The notes below the pieces were generated by a model. The model saw only the letters and a program-made list of their open reading frames with translations, ran no database searches and was not told where the DNA came from. Source: Kamptonema sp. UHCC 0994 (GTDB lineage Bacteria > Cyanobacteriota > Cyanobacteriia > Cyanobacteriales > Microcoleaceae). Taken from it: a stretch of 64,000 nt of DNA. Positions within the stretch are counted from its first letter, which is position 1. Every line of letters begins with the position of its first letter. Position numbers and translations under genes: made by a program. This document shows, piece after piece, positions 15,918-24,570 of this stretch. The stretch spans positions 1 through 64,000 of the forward strand of contig NZ_JARFTR010000045.1 of NCBI RefSeq assembly GCF_029167235.1, in the 5' to 3' direction.

Positions 15918-16760
15918 ATGTCCCCCGACGAACTCCAAAATCTCCTAGACATCGCCACCGAAGCCGCCCTCGCTGCTGGAGCCGTACTCCAAGCATACTG
16001 GGGCAAATTAGAAGAAATCCAAGAAAAAGGCCGTCCCGGTGATTTAGTCACAGAAGCCGACAAAGCAGCCGAAGTCGCTATCCTCGACGTACTCCGCCGT
16101 CACGTACCCACACACGGTATCCTTACCGAAGAATCAGGCTCTCTCGGTGATAGAACCAGCAAATACCTTTGGGCGATCGATCCCCTTGACGGTACCACCA
16201 ATTACGCCCATCAATATCCCTTCTCAGCCGCCTCCATCGGACTGCTAATCAACGGCGTACCCCAAGTAGGCGCAATTTTTGACCCCTTTCACAACGAGCT
16301 CTTTCGAGCCGCCAGCGGCTTAGGCGCAACCCGCAACCGCCGCCCCATCCAAGTCTCCCAAACATCAGAATTGAGCAAAAGCTTACTTGTCACCGGCTTC
16401 GCCTACGATCGCCACGAAACAGCCGACAATAATTATGCCGAATTTTGTCACCTCACCCACCTCACCCAAGGCGTGCGGCGTAGCGGTTCCGCTTCCCTCG
16501 ACCTCGCCCACGTCGCCTGTGGTCGCTTAGACGGATACTGGGAAAGAGGACTCTCCCCCTGGGACATAGCCGCAGGTATAGTGGTACTCTTAGAAGCAGG
16601 AGGTCAAGTTACAGCTTATGATGGCAGCCCCCTACAGATTAACTCCGGTCGGATTTTGGGCAGCAACGGTCGCATTCACGACCAAATCCGCGACGCTTTG
16701 CAGCGGGTTCCTCCCTTATCATCATGGCCAAATGTTGCAGGGAAAACCAATCAGTCATAA
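15918..16760 (+). CDS. Inositol monophosphatase family phosphatase (possible HisN)
   Basis: A 280-residue Mg-dependent phosphatase. Metal and active-site motifs are intact: EESG (about residue 74), WAIDPLDGTTNYAHQYPF and WERGLSPWDIAAG. The family hydrolyses inositol-1-phosphate, 3'-phosphoadenosine-type or histidinol phosphate substrates. The histidine gene hisZ lies 1.3 kb downstream on the same strand, which makes histidinol-phosphate phosphatase an attractive guess. Sequence alone does not decide between these. Confidence 0.88.
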   Translation: MSPDELQNLLDIATEAALAAGAVLQAYWGKLEEIQEKGRPGDLVTEADKAAEVAILDVLRRHVPTHGILTEESGSLGDRTSKYLWAIDPLDGTTNYAHQYPFSAASIGLLINGVPQVGAIFDPFHNELFRAASGLGATRNRRPIQVSQTSELSKSLLVTGFAYDRHETADNNYAEFCHLTHLTQGVRRSGSASLDLAHVACGRLDGYWERGLSPWDIAAGIVVLLEAGGQVTAYDGSPLQINSGRILGSNGRIHDQIRDALQRVPPLSSWPNVAGKTNQS

Positions 16761-16921
16761 GCGATCGCCCATAAGCGATCTTTACTTGTTTTTAATTCTT
16801 AATTGAATTTTTCATTGAATTTTTAATTCTTCATTGAATCTTTAATTTTTAATTTTTAATTTTTAATTTTTGAAGTTAGATTAAAGGTATAGTGGAACGC
16901 GAGGGAAGGGATAGAAATATC
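16761..16921. repeat. AT-rich TTTTTAATT repeats
   Basis: After a HIP1 pair, degenerate TTTTTAATTC/TTGAATT units fill about 16790-16876. They look like a worn short tandem tract. No gene is seen. Confidence 0.6.
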
Positions 16922-17944
16922 ATGTCTTTTCAAATCACAAAAGGGTTGTTCAAATTTGACTTTACAGATCAGCACGCCATTCTGGGAGTTCCCCTGGATG
17001 CTGAGTTTAACGATATCCGCAAACGGTATATGAAAATAGTTCGCCGCTTGCACTCAGATACTTGCCCGTTTGAAAACCAAGCTGAGAAAGATAAAGCTAA
17101 CGAGTTTTTGTCAAAAGTGGTCAATCCCGCTTATAACAAATTCTCTAAAGAAAGCGATCGCAAAGAATACGGCTTGCTAGTAGACATGATTGCCAAACGC
17201 ACCGTCAAAGAACAAAAAACCCTGCAACTCGAAAGCGAAGCAGCCAAACAGCTAACTACCGCCAAAGATTTTCAGGAAGCTTACAAAAAAACACTCGCTG
17301 AACTTGCTGAAAAACAATACGAATCCATCGAGCATAGCCTGGATATAATCGCTCAAATCAGCGAAATTAATATGGTTTACCTACTGCGGAAAGAGCAAAA
17401 AGGCCCAATAGCAAGTCAGCCGCAACAGGCTTCAAAGGCAACAACAACTGCGACTTCAGCACCACCACCGAAAGCCCCAGCCGCACCACCAGCGAAATCC
17501 CAAGACTCCTTTGTAGAACAAGCTTGTCGCCGGGTTGAGGGATTGATGTCAACTAAAAATTACGCCAAAGCAATTTTGGAGTTAAAAGAAGCTTTAAATC
17601 GCGATCCCAAACATAGTAAAAGCCATGCCTTACTTGGGATGTGTTACTTAGAGCAAAAACAGGCAACAATGGCAAAGATTGAGATTAACAAAGCTTTGGC
17701 ATTGAATCCTCAAGAACCTACCGCTTTAGAGGCCAAGAAAAAGCTAGAACAGTCAACAGCACAGCCAGCAACAACAGCTAAAGGTCAAAAACGGGGAGCC
17801 AAACCCCAGGCTAAAGCTGGAAAAGCTGCTGCGGACAATAAAAAAACGGATAAAAAAGTGGGCAAAAAAACCGATCCACCTAAAAGCGAAGGCTTTTTCG
17901 GAGGTTTTTTTGGAGGATTGTTCGGTGGCAGTAAGAAGAAATGA
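16922..17944 (+). CDS. J-like domain protein with TPR repeats
   Basis: The start at 16922 is preferred over one 30 bases upstream because GGGAAGGGAT precedes it. The N-terminus (about residues 12-85) fits a DnaJ J domain: AILGVPLDAEFNDIRKRYMKIVRRL, then DRKEYG. The invariant HPD tripeptide reads HSD. A Lys/Glu-rich helical region and a Pro/Ala linker lead to TPR-like repeats (AKAILELKEALNRDPKHSKS, ALLGMCYLEQKQ). The tail is basic and ends in a GFFGGFFGGLFGG stretch. HPD is needed to stimulate DnaK ATPase, so this may be a J-like scaffold rather than a co-chaperone. Confidence 0.8.
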   Translation: MSFQITKGLFKFDFTDQHAILGVPLDAEFNDIRKRYMKIVRRLHSDTCPFENQAEKDKANEFLSKVVNPAYNKFSKESDRKEYGLLVDMIAKRTVKEQKTLQLESEAAKQLTTAKDFQEAYKKTLAELAEKQYESIEHSLDIIAQISEINMVYLLRKEQKGPIASQPQQASKATTTATSAPPPKAPAAPPAKSQDSFVEQACRRVEGLMSTKNYAKAILELKEALNRDPKHSKSHALLGMCYLEQKQATMAKIEINKALALNPQEPTALEAKKKLEQSTAQPATTAKGQKRGAKPQAKAGKAAADNKKTDKKVGKKTDPPKSEGFFGGFFGGLFGGSKKK

Positions 17945-18103
17945 AATGAGGAGATGGGAAGGGTGGGGAGACGGGAAGATGGGGAGAATTTTGCCTGCTT
18001 TCTGCGTTAGTTTTTGCCTTCTTCCTTCTTCCTTACTTCCTTACTTCCTTACTTCCTTCCTCCCAATTACCAATTACCAATTACCAATTACCAAAATCCA
18101 TAA
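17945..18103. repeat. purine- then pyrimidine-rich low-complexity spacer
   Basis: GGGAGATGGG-type units (17947-17990) are followed by CTTCCTTA units and CCAATTA heptamers that run up to the hisZ start. No gene is present and no ribosome binding site precedes hisZ. Confidence 0.7.
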
Positions 18104-19342
18104 ATGGTTCATCAACCTCCTTCGGGTGCAAGAGATCTACTACCCCTCGATGTTGCCCAAAAAATCTCGATAGAACGCCGCTTGCAACAGGTTTTTCACC
18201 GCTGGGGCTATCACCGAATTATTACCTCTACTTTAGAAAGGTTGGATACTTTGATGGCTGGTGGGGCCGTTCAGCGTTCAACGGTAATTCAGTTACAAGA
18301 CGCTGAAGATGGCGAACTCGGTTTGCGGCCGGAGTTGACTGCTTCCATTGCTAGGGCGGTGGCGACGCGAATCGGGTTCGCTGGAGCGTGGCCCCAACGT
18401 CTCTACTACAATGCTAATGTTTTCCGCAAAGGGCGGGGTTTTGGTGGTCACGGTAGCCAGCAGGAATTTTATCAAGCTGGTGTGGAATTACTCGGTGCTG
18501 GTGGTGTGGCGGCGGATGCAGAAATTCTGCTGTTGCTGTGTGAATGTTTGCAAAACTTGGGGCTGAGTGGCTGGCATTTGGTTTTAGGGGAAGCGGGTCT
18601 AACGGCAAAGCTGCTCGATCCTTTTCCGGTGCAAGTGCGGGATCGGGTCAGGAGTGCGATCGCAAATCTCGATCGTATTGCCCTAGAAACATTGCCTCTG
18701 TCCGCAGAACTGCGGGAAAGGGCATTTTTGCTATTCGACCTCCGAGGCCGTCCACAGGATGTGCTACCGATAGTTGCTAGCCTGGATTTAGATTTGCCTC
18801 AGCGAGAAGCGCTAAATAATCTCAAATCTCTTGTCGATTTACTCAATGAATGTCAATCTAAAATTGACAGCCAAAAATTCCAAATCCATCTCGATCTCAG
18901 TTTAATTCAAACTTTTGATTATTACACTGGTATTGTGTTTGAAATTGTCAGCAATACTGATGGAGAACAGCGAGTTTTAGGACAGGGTGGACGGTACGAT
19001 CAACTGTTGGGACTCTATCACCCAGAAGGGAAATCTTACCCAGGAATCGGGTTTTCATTTAATATTGAAGACTTGCACTATGTTCTGTTAAATACTGGAG
19101 AATTACCGACGGAAACGCCTGGGAGTGACTGGTTAGTAATACCTGAAACACCTCAAGCTTATGCAGCGGCATTTGCATATTCTCAAAAACTCCGAGAATC
19201 TGCTCCTTTAGTCCGAGTTGAAGTAGATTTAGGAGGGCGGGAAACTGCCGAGGAAGTGCGGGAATATGCTCGCAATCGCCGCATTAGTCAAGTTGTCTGG
19301 ATTAACAGTCAAGGTGTTCCGACCATTGAAACCGAGACTTAG
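18104..19342 (+). CDS. hisZ: ATP phosphoribosyltransferase regulatory subunit HisZ
   Basis: HisZ is a catalytically silent HisRS paralogue that combines with short-form HisG to make the allosteric first enzyme of histidine synthesis. The 412-residue product shows GARDLLPLDV at the start, motif-2-like LGLRPELTASIARAV and the class II synthetase-like stretch FDYYTGIVFEI with GQGGRYDQLLG. The aminoacylation anticodon domain is reduced, as expected. It lies downstream of the IMPase-family gene and upstream of a small ferredoxin. Confidence 0.93.
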   Translation: MVHQPPSGARDLLPLDVAQKISIERRLQQVFHRWGYHRIITSTLERLDTLMAGGAVQRSTVIQLQDAEDGELGLRPELTASIARAVATRIGFAGAWPQRLYYNANVFRKGRGFGGHGSQQEFYQAGVELLGAGGVAADAEILLLLCECLQNLGLSGWHLVLGEAGLTAKLLDPFPVQVRDRVRSAIANLDRIALETLPLSAELRERAFLLFDLRGRPQDVLPIVASLDLDLPQREALNNLKSLVDLLNECQSKIDSQKFQIHLDLSLIQTFDYYTGIVFEIVSNTDGEQRVLGQGGRYDQLLGLYHPEGKSYPGIGFSFNIEDLHYVLLNTGELPTETPGSDWLVIPETPQAYAAAFAYSQKLRESAPLVRVEVDLGGRETAEEVREYARNRRISQVVWINSQGVPTIETET

Positions 19343-19343
19343 C

Positions 19344-19460
19344 TAATGGTTAACTGTTAACTGTTAACTGTTAACTGTTAACTGTTAACTGCTAACTGTT
19401 AACTGCTAACTGTTAACTGTTAACTGCTAACCACTAATAATTAACCACTAACCACTAACA
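19344..19460. repeat. TAACTGT heptamer tract after hisZ
   Basis: About eleven TTAACTG/CTAACTG heptamers, then CACTAAC units, span the gap between hisZ and the ferredoxin gene. An AAAGGAAAT ribosome binding site follows outside the repeat. Confidence 0.88.
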
Positions 19461-19472
19461 AGCAAAGGAAAT

Positions 19473-19700
19473 ATGCCACATACTATCGTTACCAGTATTT
19501 GCGAAGGCGTTGCTGATTGTGTAGAAGCTTGTCCCGTTGCCTGCATTCACGAAGGCCCTGGCAAAAATGTTAAGGGAACTGATTGGTATTGGATTGATTT
19601 TCAAACCTGTATTGATTGCGGAATTTGTCTGCAAGTCTGTCCGGTGGAAGGGGCAATTGTTGCTGAAGAAAGACCAGAATTGCAGCAAACTCCTGGTTGA
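19473..19700 (+). CDS. Small 4Fe-4S ferredoxin
   Basis: A 75-residue bacterial-type ferredoxin with two cysteine clusters: CEGVADCVEACPVAC near the N-terminus and CIDCGICLQVCPVEG near the C-terminus, enough for two Fe-S clusters (the first is of the spaced type seen in 7Fe/8Fe ferredoxins). GGAAAT precedes the ATG. The electron partners are unknown. Confidence 0.9.
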   Translation: MPHTIVTSICEGVADCVEACPVACIHEGPGKNVKGTDWYWIDFQTCIDCGICLQVCPVEGAIVAEERPELQQTPG

Positions 19701-19748
19701 TTTTAGTAGGTAGGACTTAATACGATGTCCAACAAATTACTTGGGATA

Positions 19749-19848
19749 TGTCATTGTTCGCTGTGCGAAGCAATCTCAAAGCCTTACATTGCGATTGCTT
19801 CGCTTCCCGCCACGCTTCGCTCGCGGCTTCGGCTTTTCGCAATGACAT
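19749..19848. repeat. GTCATTG...CAATGAC hairpin repeat
   Basis: A long imperfect palindrome starts TGTCATTGTTCGC and ends GCAATGACA, with GCGAAGCAATC/GATTGCTTCGC inside. It is the same family as the hairpin at 41365-41428. Confidence 0.75.
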
Positions 19849-19911
19849 ATATAGCAACTGCCAAGATAGTTAGGACATTCTTAATTGCTTAGGACTGATG
19901 CTCATGGCTCC

Positions 19912-19977
19912 AGAAACCGGGTTTTTGAGAGCATCTGTGGGTAAAAACGAAGTATTTTCGTAAAAAACCCGGTTTCT
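19912..19977. repeat. AGAAACCGGGTTTTT palindrome
   Basis: AGAAACCGGGTTTTT and AAAAAACCCGGTTTCT form inverted arms about 35 bases apart. A GCGTAAGTCCT string follows at about 19987. The 19701-20063 gap holds these repeats and no gene. Confidence 0.8.
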
Positions 19978-20063
19978 TCGGTTGGGTGCGTAAGTCCTGT
20001 TGCTGAAGCCCTTGTTTTTATTGCCTTCTTCCTTTTTCTTTCTTCCTTGGGTGATCAACAAAT

Positions 20064-20555
20064 ATGGTTATAAAAGTTGCCGCTAACCATTTGCAAAGTA
20101 TCAGAACTCATGCCGAAAGCACTTATCCTAATGAGTGCTGCGGTTTGCTGATGGGGGAAATTGCGGGAGATATCAAAACTCTGGTGGAAGTATGGCCCAC
20201 TGAAAATGCTTGGAATCCAGAGGTAGTGGAAACTTTACCAGAGATGGAATTCGGGGATAGACTGGATCGTAGCAAGCGCGATCGCTTCTTTATTGCCCCG
20301 TCTGCGATGCTCAAGGCGATGAAACAGGGGCGCGATCGCAATCTTACTATCATCGGTATTTATCACTCTCACCCCGATCATCCAGCAATTCCCTCGAAGT
20401 GCGATCGCGCTTTAGCTTGGCCCCAATACTCCTACATCATAGTCTCAGTTCGCCAAGGCAAAGCCCAAGACCTCAACAACTGGAGTCTTGACGGAGATGG
20501 TGACTTTCAGTCAGAGGAAATCATCACCCTCCCATCAACTCAGGTTAAGAAATAA
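20064..20555 (+). CDS. M67 (JAMM/Mov34) family metallopeptidase
   Basis: A 163-residue JAMM-domain protein. The zinc site is complete: an upstream glutamate in NECCGLLMGE, then HSHPDHPAIPSKCDRALAW, matching HxHx(7)Sx(2)D. Bacterial relatives trim the C-terminus of ubiquitin-like sulfur carriers (ThiS/MoaD/CysO types) to expose the Gly-Gly end. The next gene, 79 bases on, encodes an E1-like adenylyltransferase with rhodanese domain, so a sulfur-carrier maturation module is likely; no carrier gene is adjacent. Confidence 0.88.
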   Translation: MVIKVAANHLQSIRTHAESTYPNECCGLLMGEIAGDIKTLVEVWPTENAWNPEVVETLPEMEFGDRLDRSKRDRFFIAPSAMLKAMKQGRDRNLTIIGIYHSHPDHPAIPSKCDRALAWPQYSYIIVSVRQGKAQDLNNWSLDGDGDFQSEEIITLPSTQVKK

Positions 20556-20634
20556 TTAGGAAAATTTAAAATAGCTAAAGCAATGCCAAACATTTAGATA
20601 TAATCTTAGATTAAGCTGCGCTACATAAACTGTC

Positions 20635-21807
20635 ATGCTAAATCCGAATCTGGGTGAAATCCAGCTAAAACAAGAAGAATACGAGCGCTATTCGCGCCAT
20701 TTAATCCTGCCAGAAGTAGGGCTAGATGGTCAAAAGCGTCTCAAAGCTGCCAGCGTATTGTGCATCGGCACTGGTGGCCTTGGTTCGCCGTTGTTGCTGT
20801 ACCTTGCTGCTGCTGGCATTGGGCGCATTGGCATCGTGGATTTTGATATAGTAGACAGTTCCAACTTGCAACGGCAGGTAATTCACGGAACATCTTGGGT
20901 AGGAAAACCCAAGATTGAGTCTGCGAAAAATAGGATTCAAGAAATCAATCCTTTTTGCCAGGTTGACTTGTACAACACTCATCTAAGTTCTGAAAATGCT
21001 CTCGATATCCTCGCACCTTATGATGTCATCGTGGATGGTACTGATAACTTCCCGACGCGCTATTTGGTGAATGATGCTTGCGTATTGCTGAACAAGCCAA
21101 ATGTTTACGGTTCTATCTTCCGATTTGAAGGCCAAGCTACTGTTTTTAATTACCAAGATGGGCCAAATTATCGCGATTTGTACCCAGAACCGCCGCCTCC
21201 TGGTATGGTTCCTTCCTGTGCAGAAGGCGGAGTTTTAGGAATTTTGCCGGGAGTTGTTGGCTGCATTCAAGCAACAGAAACTATCAAAATTATCTTAGGC
21301 CAAGGTAAGACTTTGAGCGGCAGATTGTTGCTTTACAATGCCTTGGATATGACATTTCGCGAATTGAAATTGCGACCGAATCCAGTCCGGCCAGTGATTG
21401 AAAAGTTAATTGACTACGATGAGTTCTGCGGAATTCCTCAAGCGAAAAAACAGGAAGTTCAACAACAGATGGAAATTGCAGAAATGACTGTTAAGGAACT
21501 TAAGGAGTTAATTGACAGCGGCGCAAGTGATTTTCTACTGTTAGATGTCCGCAATCCTAACGAGTATGATATTGCCAAGATTCCAGGTTCGGTATTAGTG
21601 CCTTTGCCTGATATCGAAACGGGCGGCGGTGTTCAGAAGGTTAAGGAATTGTTGAACGGCCATCGGTTGATCGCACATTGCAAAATGGGTGGGCGATCTG
21701 CAAAGGCGTTAGGCATTCTCAAGGAAGCTGGAATTGATGGCATTAATGTCAAGGGTGGGATTACTGCTTGGAGTAAGGAAATAGACTCCTCTGTACCTCA
21801 ATATTAA
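20635..21807 (+). CDS. moeB: MoeB-type adenylyltransferase with rhodanese domain
   Basis: A 390-residue E1-like enzyme. The N-terminal domain binds ATP (GTGGLGSPLLLYLAAAG), with DGTDNFPTRYLVND and a CAEGGVLG segment; the C-terminal rhodanese-like domain (about 285-388) has the loop CKMGGRSAKAL with a reactive Cys. It adenylates and probably sulfurates the C-terminal glycine of MoaD/ThiS-like proteins for molybdopterin, thiamin or tRNA thiolation. The zinc-binding CxxC pairs of E. coli MoeB are not evident. Pairing with the JAMM peptidase supports carrier processing. Confidence 0.9.
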   Translation: MLNPNLGEIQLKQEEYERYSRHLILPEVGLDGQKRLKAASVLCIGTGGLGSPLLLYLAAAGIGRIGIVDFDIVDSSNLQRQVIHGTSWVGKPKIESAKNRIQEINPFCQVDLYNTHLSSENALDILAPYDVIVDGTDNFPTRYLVNDACVLLNKPNVYGSIFRFEGQATVFNYQDGPNYRDLYPEPPPPGMVPSCAEGGVLGILPGVVGCIQATETIKIILGQGKTLSGRLLLYNALDMTFRELKLRPNPVRPVIEKLIDYDEFCGIPQAKKQEVQQQMEIAEMTVKELKELIDSGASDFLLLDVRNPNEYDIAKIPGSVLVPLPDIETGGGVQKVKELLNGHRLIAHCKMGGRSAKALGILKEAGIDGINVKGGITAWSKEIDSSVPQY

Positions 21808-21870
21808 ATTTGTTAACGGTTAACTATTAACAGTTAACAGTTAACCGTTAACTTTATTCTTCCTTCTCTT
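21808..21870. repeat. GTTAAC/AACAGTT repeats after moeB
   Basis: Five to six heptamers (TTAACGG, TTAACAG) follow the moeB stop codon almost directly. Confidence 0.75.
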
Positions 21871-21931
21871 CATTGCCGATCGCTTCTAAGTTGAGATAAG
21901 GTTGACAAATTTACTATAAAATGCTGTCAAC

Positions 21932-23134
21932 ATGAATCTCTTGCAATCTCAGTCGGCTATTTTGTGGGGGCAAGTGGGTGGTTTAGCTGCTGTACAGGCC
22001 GCAATTACCCTAACATGGATGATTTATCGGATCTATGTGCCTCAACTGCTTGCCGCGTTTGGCTTTCCAGGGCTAGAGCTCGTGGTGTCAATTCTAGAAG
22101 ACGCTTTAGCTGTAGCGATCGAACCTGTAATGGGGGGGCTTTCAGACAAGCAGCGGCAATGGATGGGCTCTCGTTTTCCCCTGATTTCTTTGGGGATGAT
22201 CCTCTCTTCAGCCCTTTTTATTGCGATTCCTGCTGTCTTCATTTTTGGCAAACCCTACCAAGTTTTCCGCTGGCTATTACCTGTGATGCTTGTAGCTTGG
22301 GCATTAGCGATGGCTGTGTTTCGGGCTCCCGCTATCTCGCTGATCGGACAATATGCGGTTAAGACTAAATTGCCTCAAGCCATGAGTGTTTTAATTTTAA
22401 CCGGTGGGTTGGCAGGGGCAGCAAGACCGATCGCTAGTAATTTTATTCTAAGTTTGGGGCCAGCCATTACTTTTACAATCGGTTCTTTAGTGTTATTGGG
22501 GGCGGTGGCGGTGTTGCGATCGCAAAAACCTGATATGGCAGTTGCGGAAACACCAATAAATCCTACCACAAATCAACCGCTTTCTATACCGCTGCTAGGA
22601 TTAATTGCTGTAACTGGGATGAGTGTAGCTTGTGGAACTCGCTTGATGCTAGGAGAGATTTTTCCGAAGGTTTTGGAAACTCAACTTGTAGGTACAGATG
22701 TAAAATTGTTGATGGTAGGAATTGCGATCGCCCTAGCTTTTGCGTCTTTACCCGCAGGAATTGTTGCTACCCGCGCCGGAAATCAGAGGGTAACGATCGC
22801 AGGATTAGTAGTAGCAGCATTTTTATTACTAGCATTAGTGTTTGCTCAGGGGGCGGGGACTGTATGTTTCTTAATAATTGCCCTGATTTCTAGTTATAGC
22901 TTAGTTGCAAATGGGACAATTCCCTTTGCGCTTTCCCTTGTCCCGCCGCACCGGGGAGGATTAGGAGTGGGCGTATATTTTGGTGGTTTTTCCTTAGCAA
23001 TGAGTTTATATGGGCTAATTTTTGGGGGAGTATTGGGAATATCTTTGGTTCAGGCGGCAATTATCGGGGCGATCGCATTTTTACTAGCAGGTGCTTGCAT
23101 TGCAACCAGCACTCTTAAAGATTTTAGAGTTTAA
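21932..23134 (+). CDS. MFS transporter
   Basis: A 400-residue integral membrane protein with about twelve hydrophobic helices and a central hydrophilic loop (about 200-215). The N-terminal half includes GGLSDKQRQWMGSRFP, a version of the loop 2-3 signature of the major facilitator superfamily. Substrate cannot be inferred, and no neighbouring gene suggests one. The stretch has no visible operon partner. Confidence 0.82.
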   Translation: MNLLQSQSAILWGQVGGLAAVQAAITLTWMIYRIYVPQLLAAFGFPGLELVVSILEDALAVAIEPVMGGLSDKQRQWMGSRFPLISLGMILSSALFIAIPAVFIFGKPYQVFRWLLPVMLVAWALAMAVFRAPAISLIGQYAVKTKLPQAMSVLILTGGLAGAARPIASNFILSLGPAITFTIGSLVLLGAVAVLRSQKPDMAVAETPINPTTNQPLSIPLLGLIAVTGMSVACGTRLMLGEIFPKVLETQLVGTDVKLLMVGIAIALAFASLPAGIVATRAGNQRVTIAGLVVAAFLLLALVFAQGAGTVCFLIIALISSYSLVANGTIPFALSLVPPHRGGLGVGVYFGGFSLAMSLYGLIFGGVLGISLVQAAIIGAIAFLLAGACIATSTLKDFRV

Positions 23135-23246
23135 TTAATCTTTGGTCTTGTACGATTATCCCCTAAAAATCTCTCTTGAGGAATAGAGATAAAAGCAGCA
23201 AAATTAACAAAACAATGATAAAATTTACGCACTGTTTGGGAGAACA

Positions 23247-23354
23247 ATGATGTCTAAAGAACAAAAGAGCAACAAAGAAACCAAAAAACCTAAAAAAGAT
23301 GCTCAGGAAAAAGAGGATAAAAAGAAGAAAGACCCAAAGAGATATGACAATTAG
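23247..23354 (+). CDS. Small lysine-rich protein (35 residues)
   Basis: A short frame with a good GGGAG ribosome binding site five bases before ATGATG. The product is about 40% lysine, with KEQKSNKETKKPKKDAQ and KKKKDPKRYDN, no aromatic residues except the near-terminal Tyr, and is predicted disordered. Its isolated position, own RBS and strong composition bias suggest a real gene; function is unknown, nucleic acid binding being one possibility. Confidence 0.6.
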   Translation: MMSKEQKSNKETKKPKKDAQEKEDKKKKDPKRYDN

Positions 23355-23422
23355 GGAGCAGAACGAAATACTTTTGGGATTTCAAAAGCATTAATCTGCA
23401 TAAATACTGAGGTAAAAATTTG

Positions 23423-24322
23423 TCAAGCCATCGCACTCATTTCTTGCATTTGCCCAACTGTCATAGTACCCGCAGTTAAGCAGAAATAGCGCCTAGTAGA
23501 TTCTGGCATTGTTGCTCCTGCTAACTCAGCACCCTCAAAGTTGGCTCCCATTAACGTCACCTCGCTCAAGTCTGCTTGGCTTAAGTCTGCATGAGAAAGT
23601 CTACTCCAGTTTAAGTTGGCTTGTACTAAGGAAGCTTGCACCAGATTTGCCCCTGTTAAGTCTGCTCCCGTTAACTTGACACAACGCAACTGAGCTGCGT
23701 AAAAATTTGCTCCTACCAAGTTCGATCCTTCCAAATTGACTCCATTGAGTTTCGCTTCGCTCAAGTTGACACCATTAAGATCCACGCCACCTAAATCGAT
23801 ACCGTTGAGGTGAGCTTTCCTGAGACTGACACCTGTTAGTTGAGCGCCAAAAAGTTTTGCGCCGCTGAGTCTGGCACTGTAGAGGTTTGCCCAGTTGAGA
23901 TTTGCTCCCGTTAGATTTGCGCCCCGCAGGTTGGCTAATTGCAGATCCGCACTGCATAAATTGGCATTCCAGAGGATGGCATTCCGTAAATTAGCGCCGG
24001 TGATGTTCGCGCCGCTCAGTTTGGCTCTGGGAAGTTTTGATTTTACTAGGAAAGCTCCGCTGATGTTTGCCTTCGTGAGGTCAGCATCCGCCAGTCTGAT
24101 TTCACCCATTTTGGCAAAACTCAGATTCGCTCTGTGAAGGGATGCGCCATTGAGTTCTGCTTTAGTAAGAAAGGCCCGACTTAGATTAGCTCCTGATAGG
24201 TTAGCCCCGGAAAGGTTTACTCCGATTAAAATTGCTCTGCTGAGGTTAGCTCCGCTAAGGTCAGCGCCAGCAAAGTCTCTGTCTCCGTTTTCATAACACT
24301 TGAGCAGTTCGCTTACTTCCAT
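23423..24322 (-). CDS. Pentapeptide repeat protein
   Basis: The 299-residue product consists almost wholly of A(D/N)LSX-type pentapeptides from about residue 15 to 270 (for example ADLSGANLSRAILIG), expected to fold into a right-handed quadrilateral beta-helix about twelve or more coils long. The final 25 residues are non-repetitive (YFCLTAGTMTVGQMQEM). No signal peptide is visible, so it is probably cytosolic. Function cannot be inferred. Confidence 0.92.
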   Translation of the reverse strand: MEVSELLKCYENGDRDFAGADLSGANLSRAILIGVNLSGANLSGANLSRAFLTKAELNGASLHRANLSFAKMGEIRLADADLTKANISGAFLVKSKLPRAKLSGANITGANLRNAILWNANLCSADLQLANLRGANLTGANLNWANLYSARLSGAKLFGAQLTGVSLRKAHLNGIDLGGVDLNGVNLSEAKLNGVNLEGSNLVGANFYAAQLRCVKLTGADLTGANLVQASLVQANLNWSRLSHADLSQADLSEVTLMGANFEGAELAGATMPESTRRYFCLTAGTMTVGQMQEMSAMA

Positions 24323-24411
24323 CTGGGTAGACTCCCTGTATCAGTAATTTAAGTATATATATTAACCCTTAATAAAAATTTTATATTTGTTTTAGCCTTT
24401 GCGATCGCAGT

Positions 24412-24545
24412 TATAGCAACCGCTTTCATCGGTTAGGACGTTCTGAGTTCCACCAAACTCCCTGATTCTATTCCCTTCTTCCCCTTCTTTCCCTTCTTTC
24501 CCTAGTCCCTAGCCCCTAGCCCCTAGCCCCTAACCGACGAAAGCG
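24412..24545. mobile_element. MITE-like element with palindromic ends
   Basis: Begins TATAGCAACCGCTTTCATCGG, continues TTAGGACGTTCTGAGTTCCA and C/T-rich heptamers (TAGCCCC), and ends CCTAACCGACGAAAGCG, the complement of its start. No coding sequence. Related copies are at 37838-37980 and 35136-35310. Confidence 0.6.
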
Positions 24546-24570
24546 AGGGCGGCTTTACGAAAACCCTACT

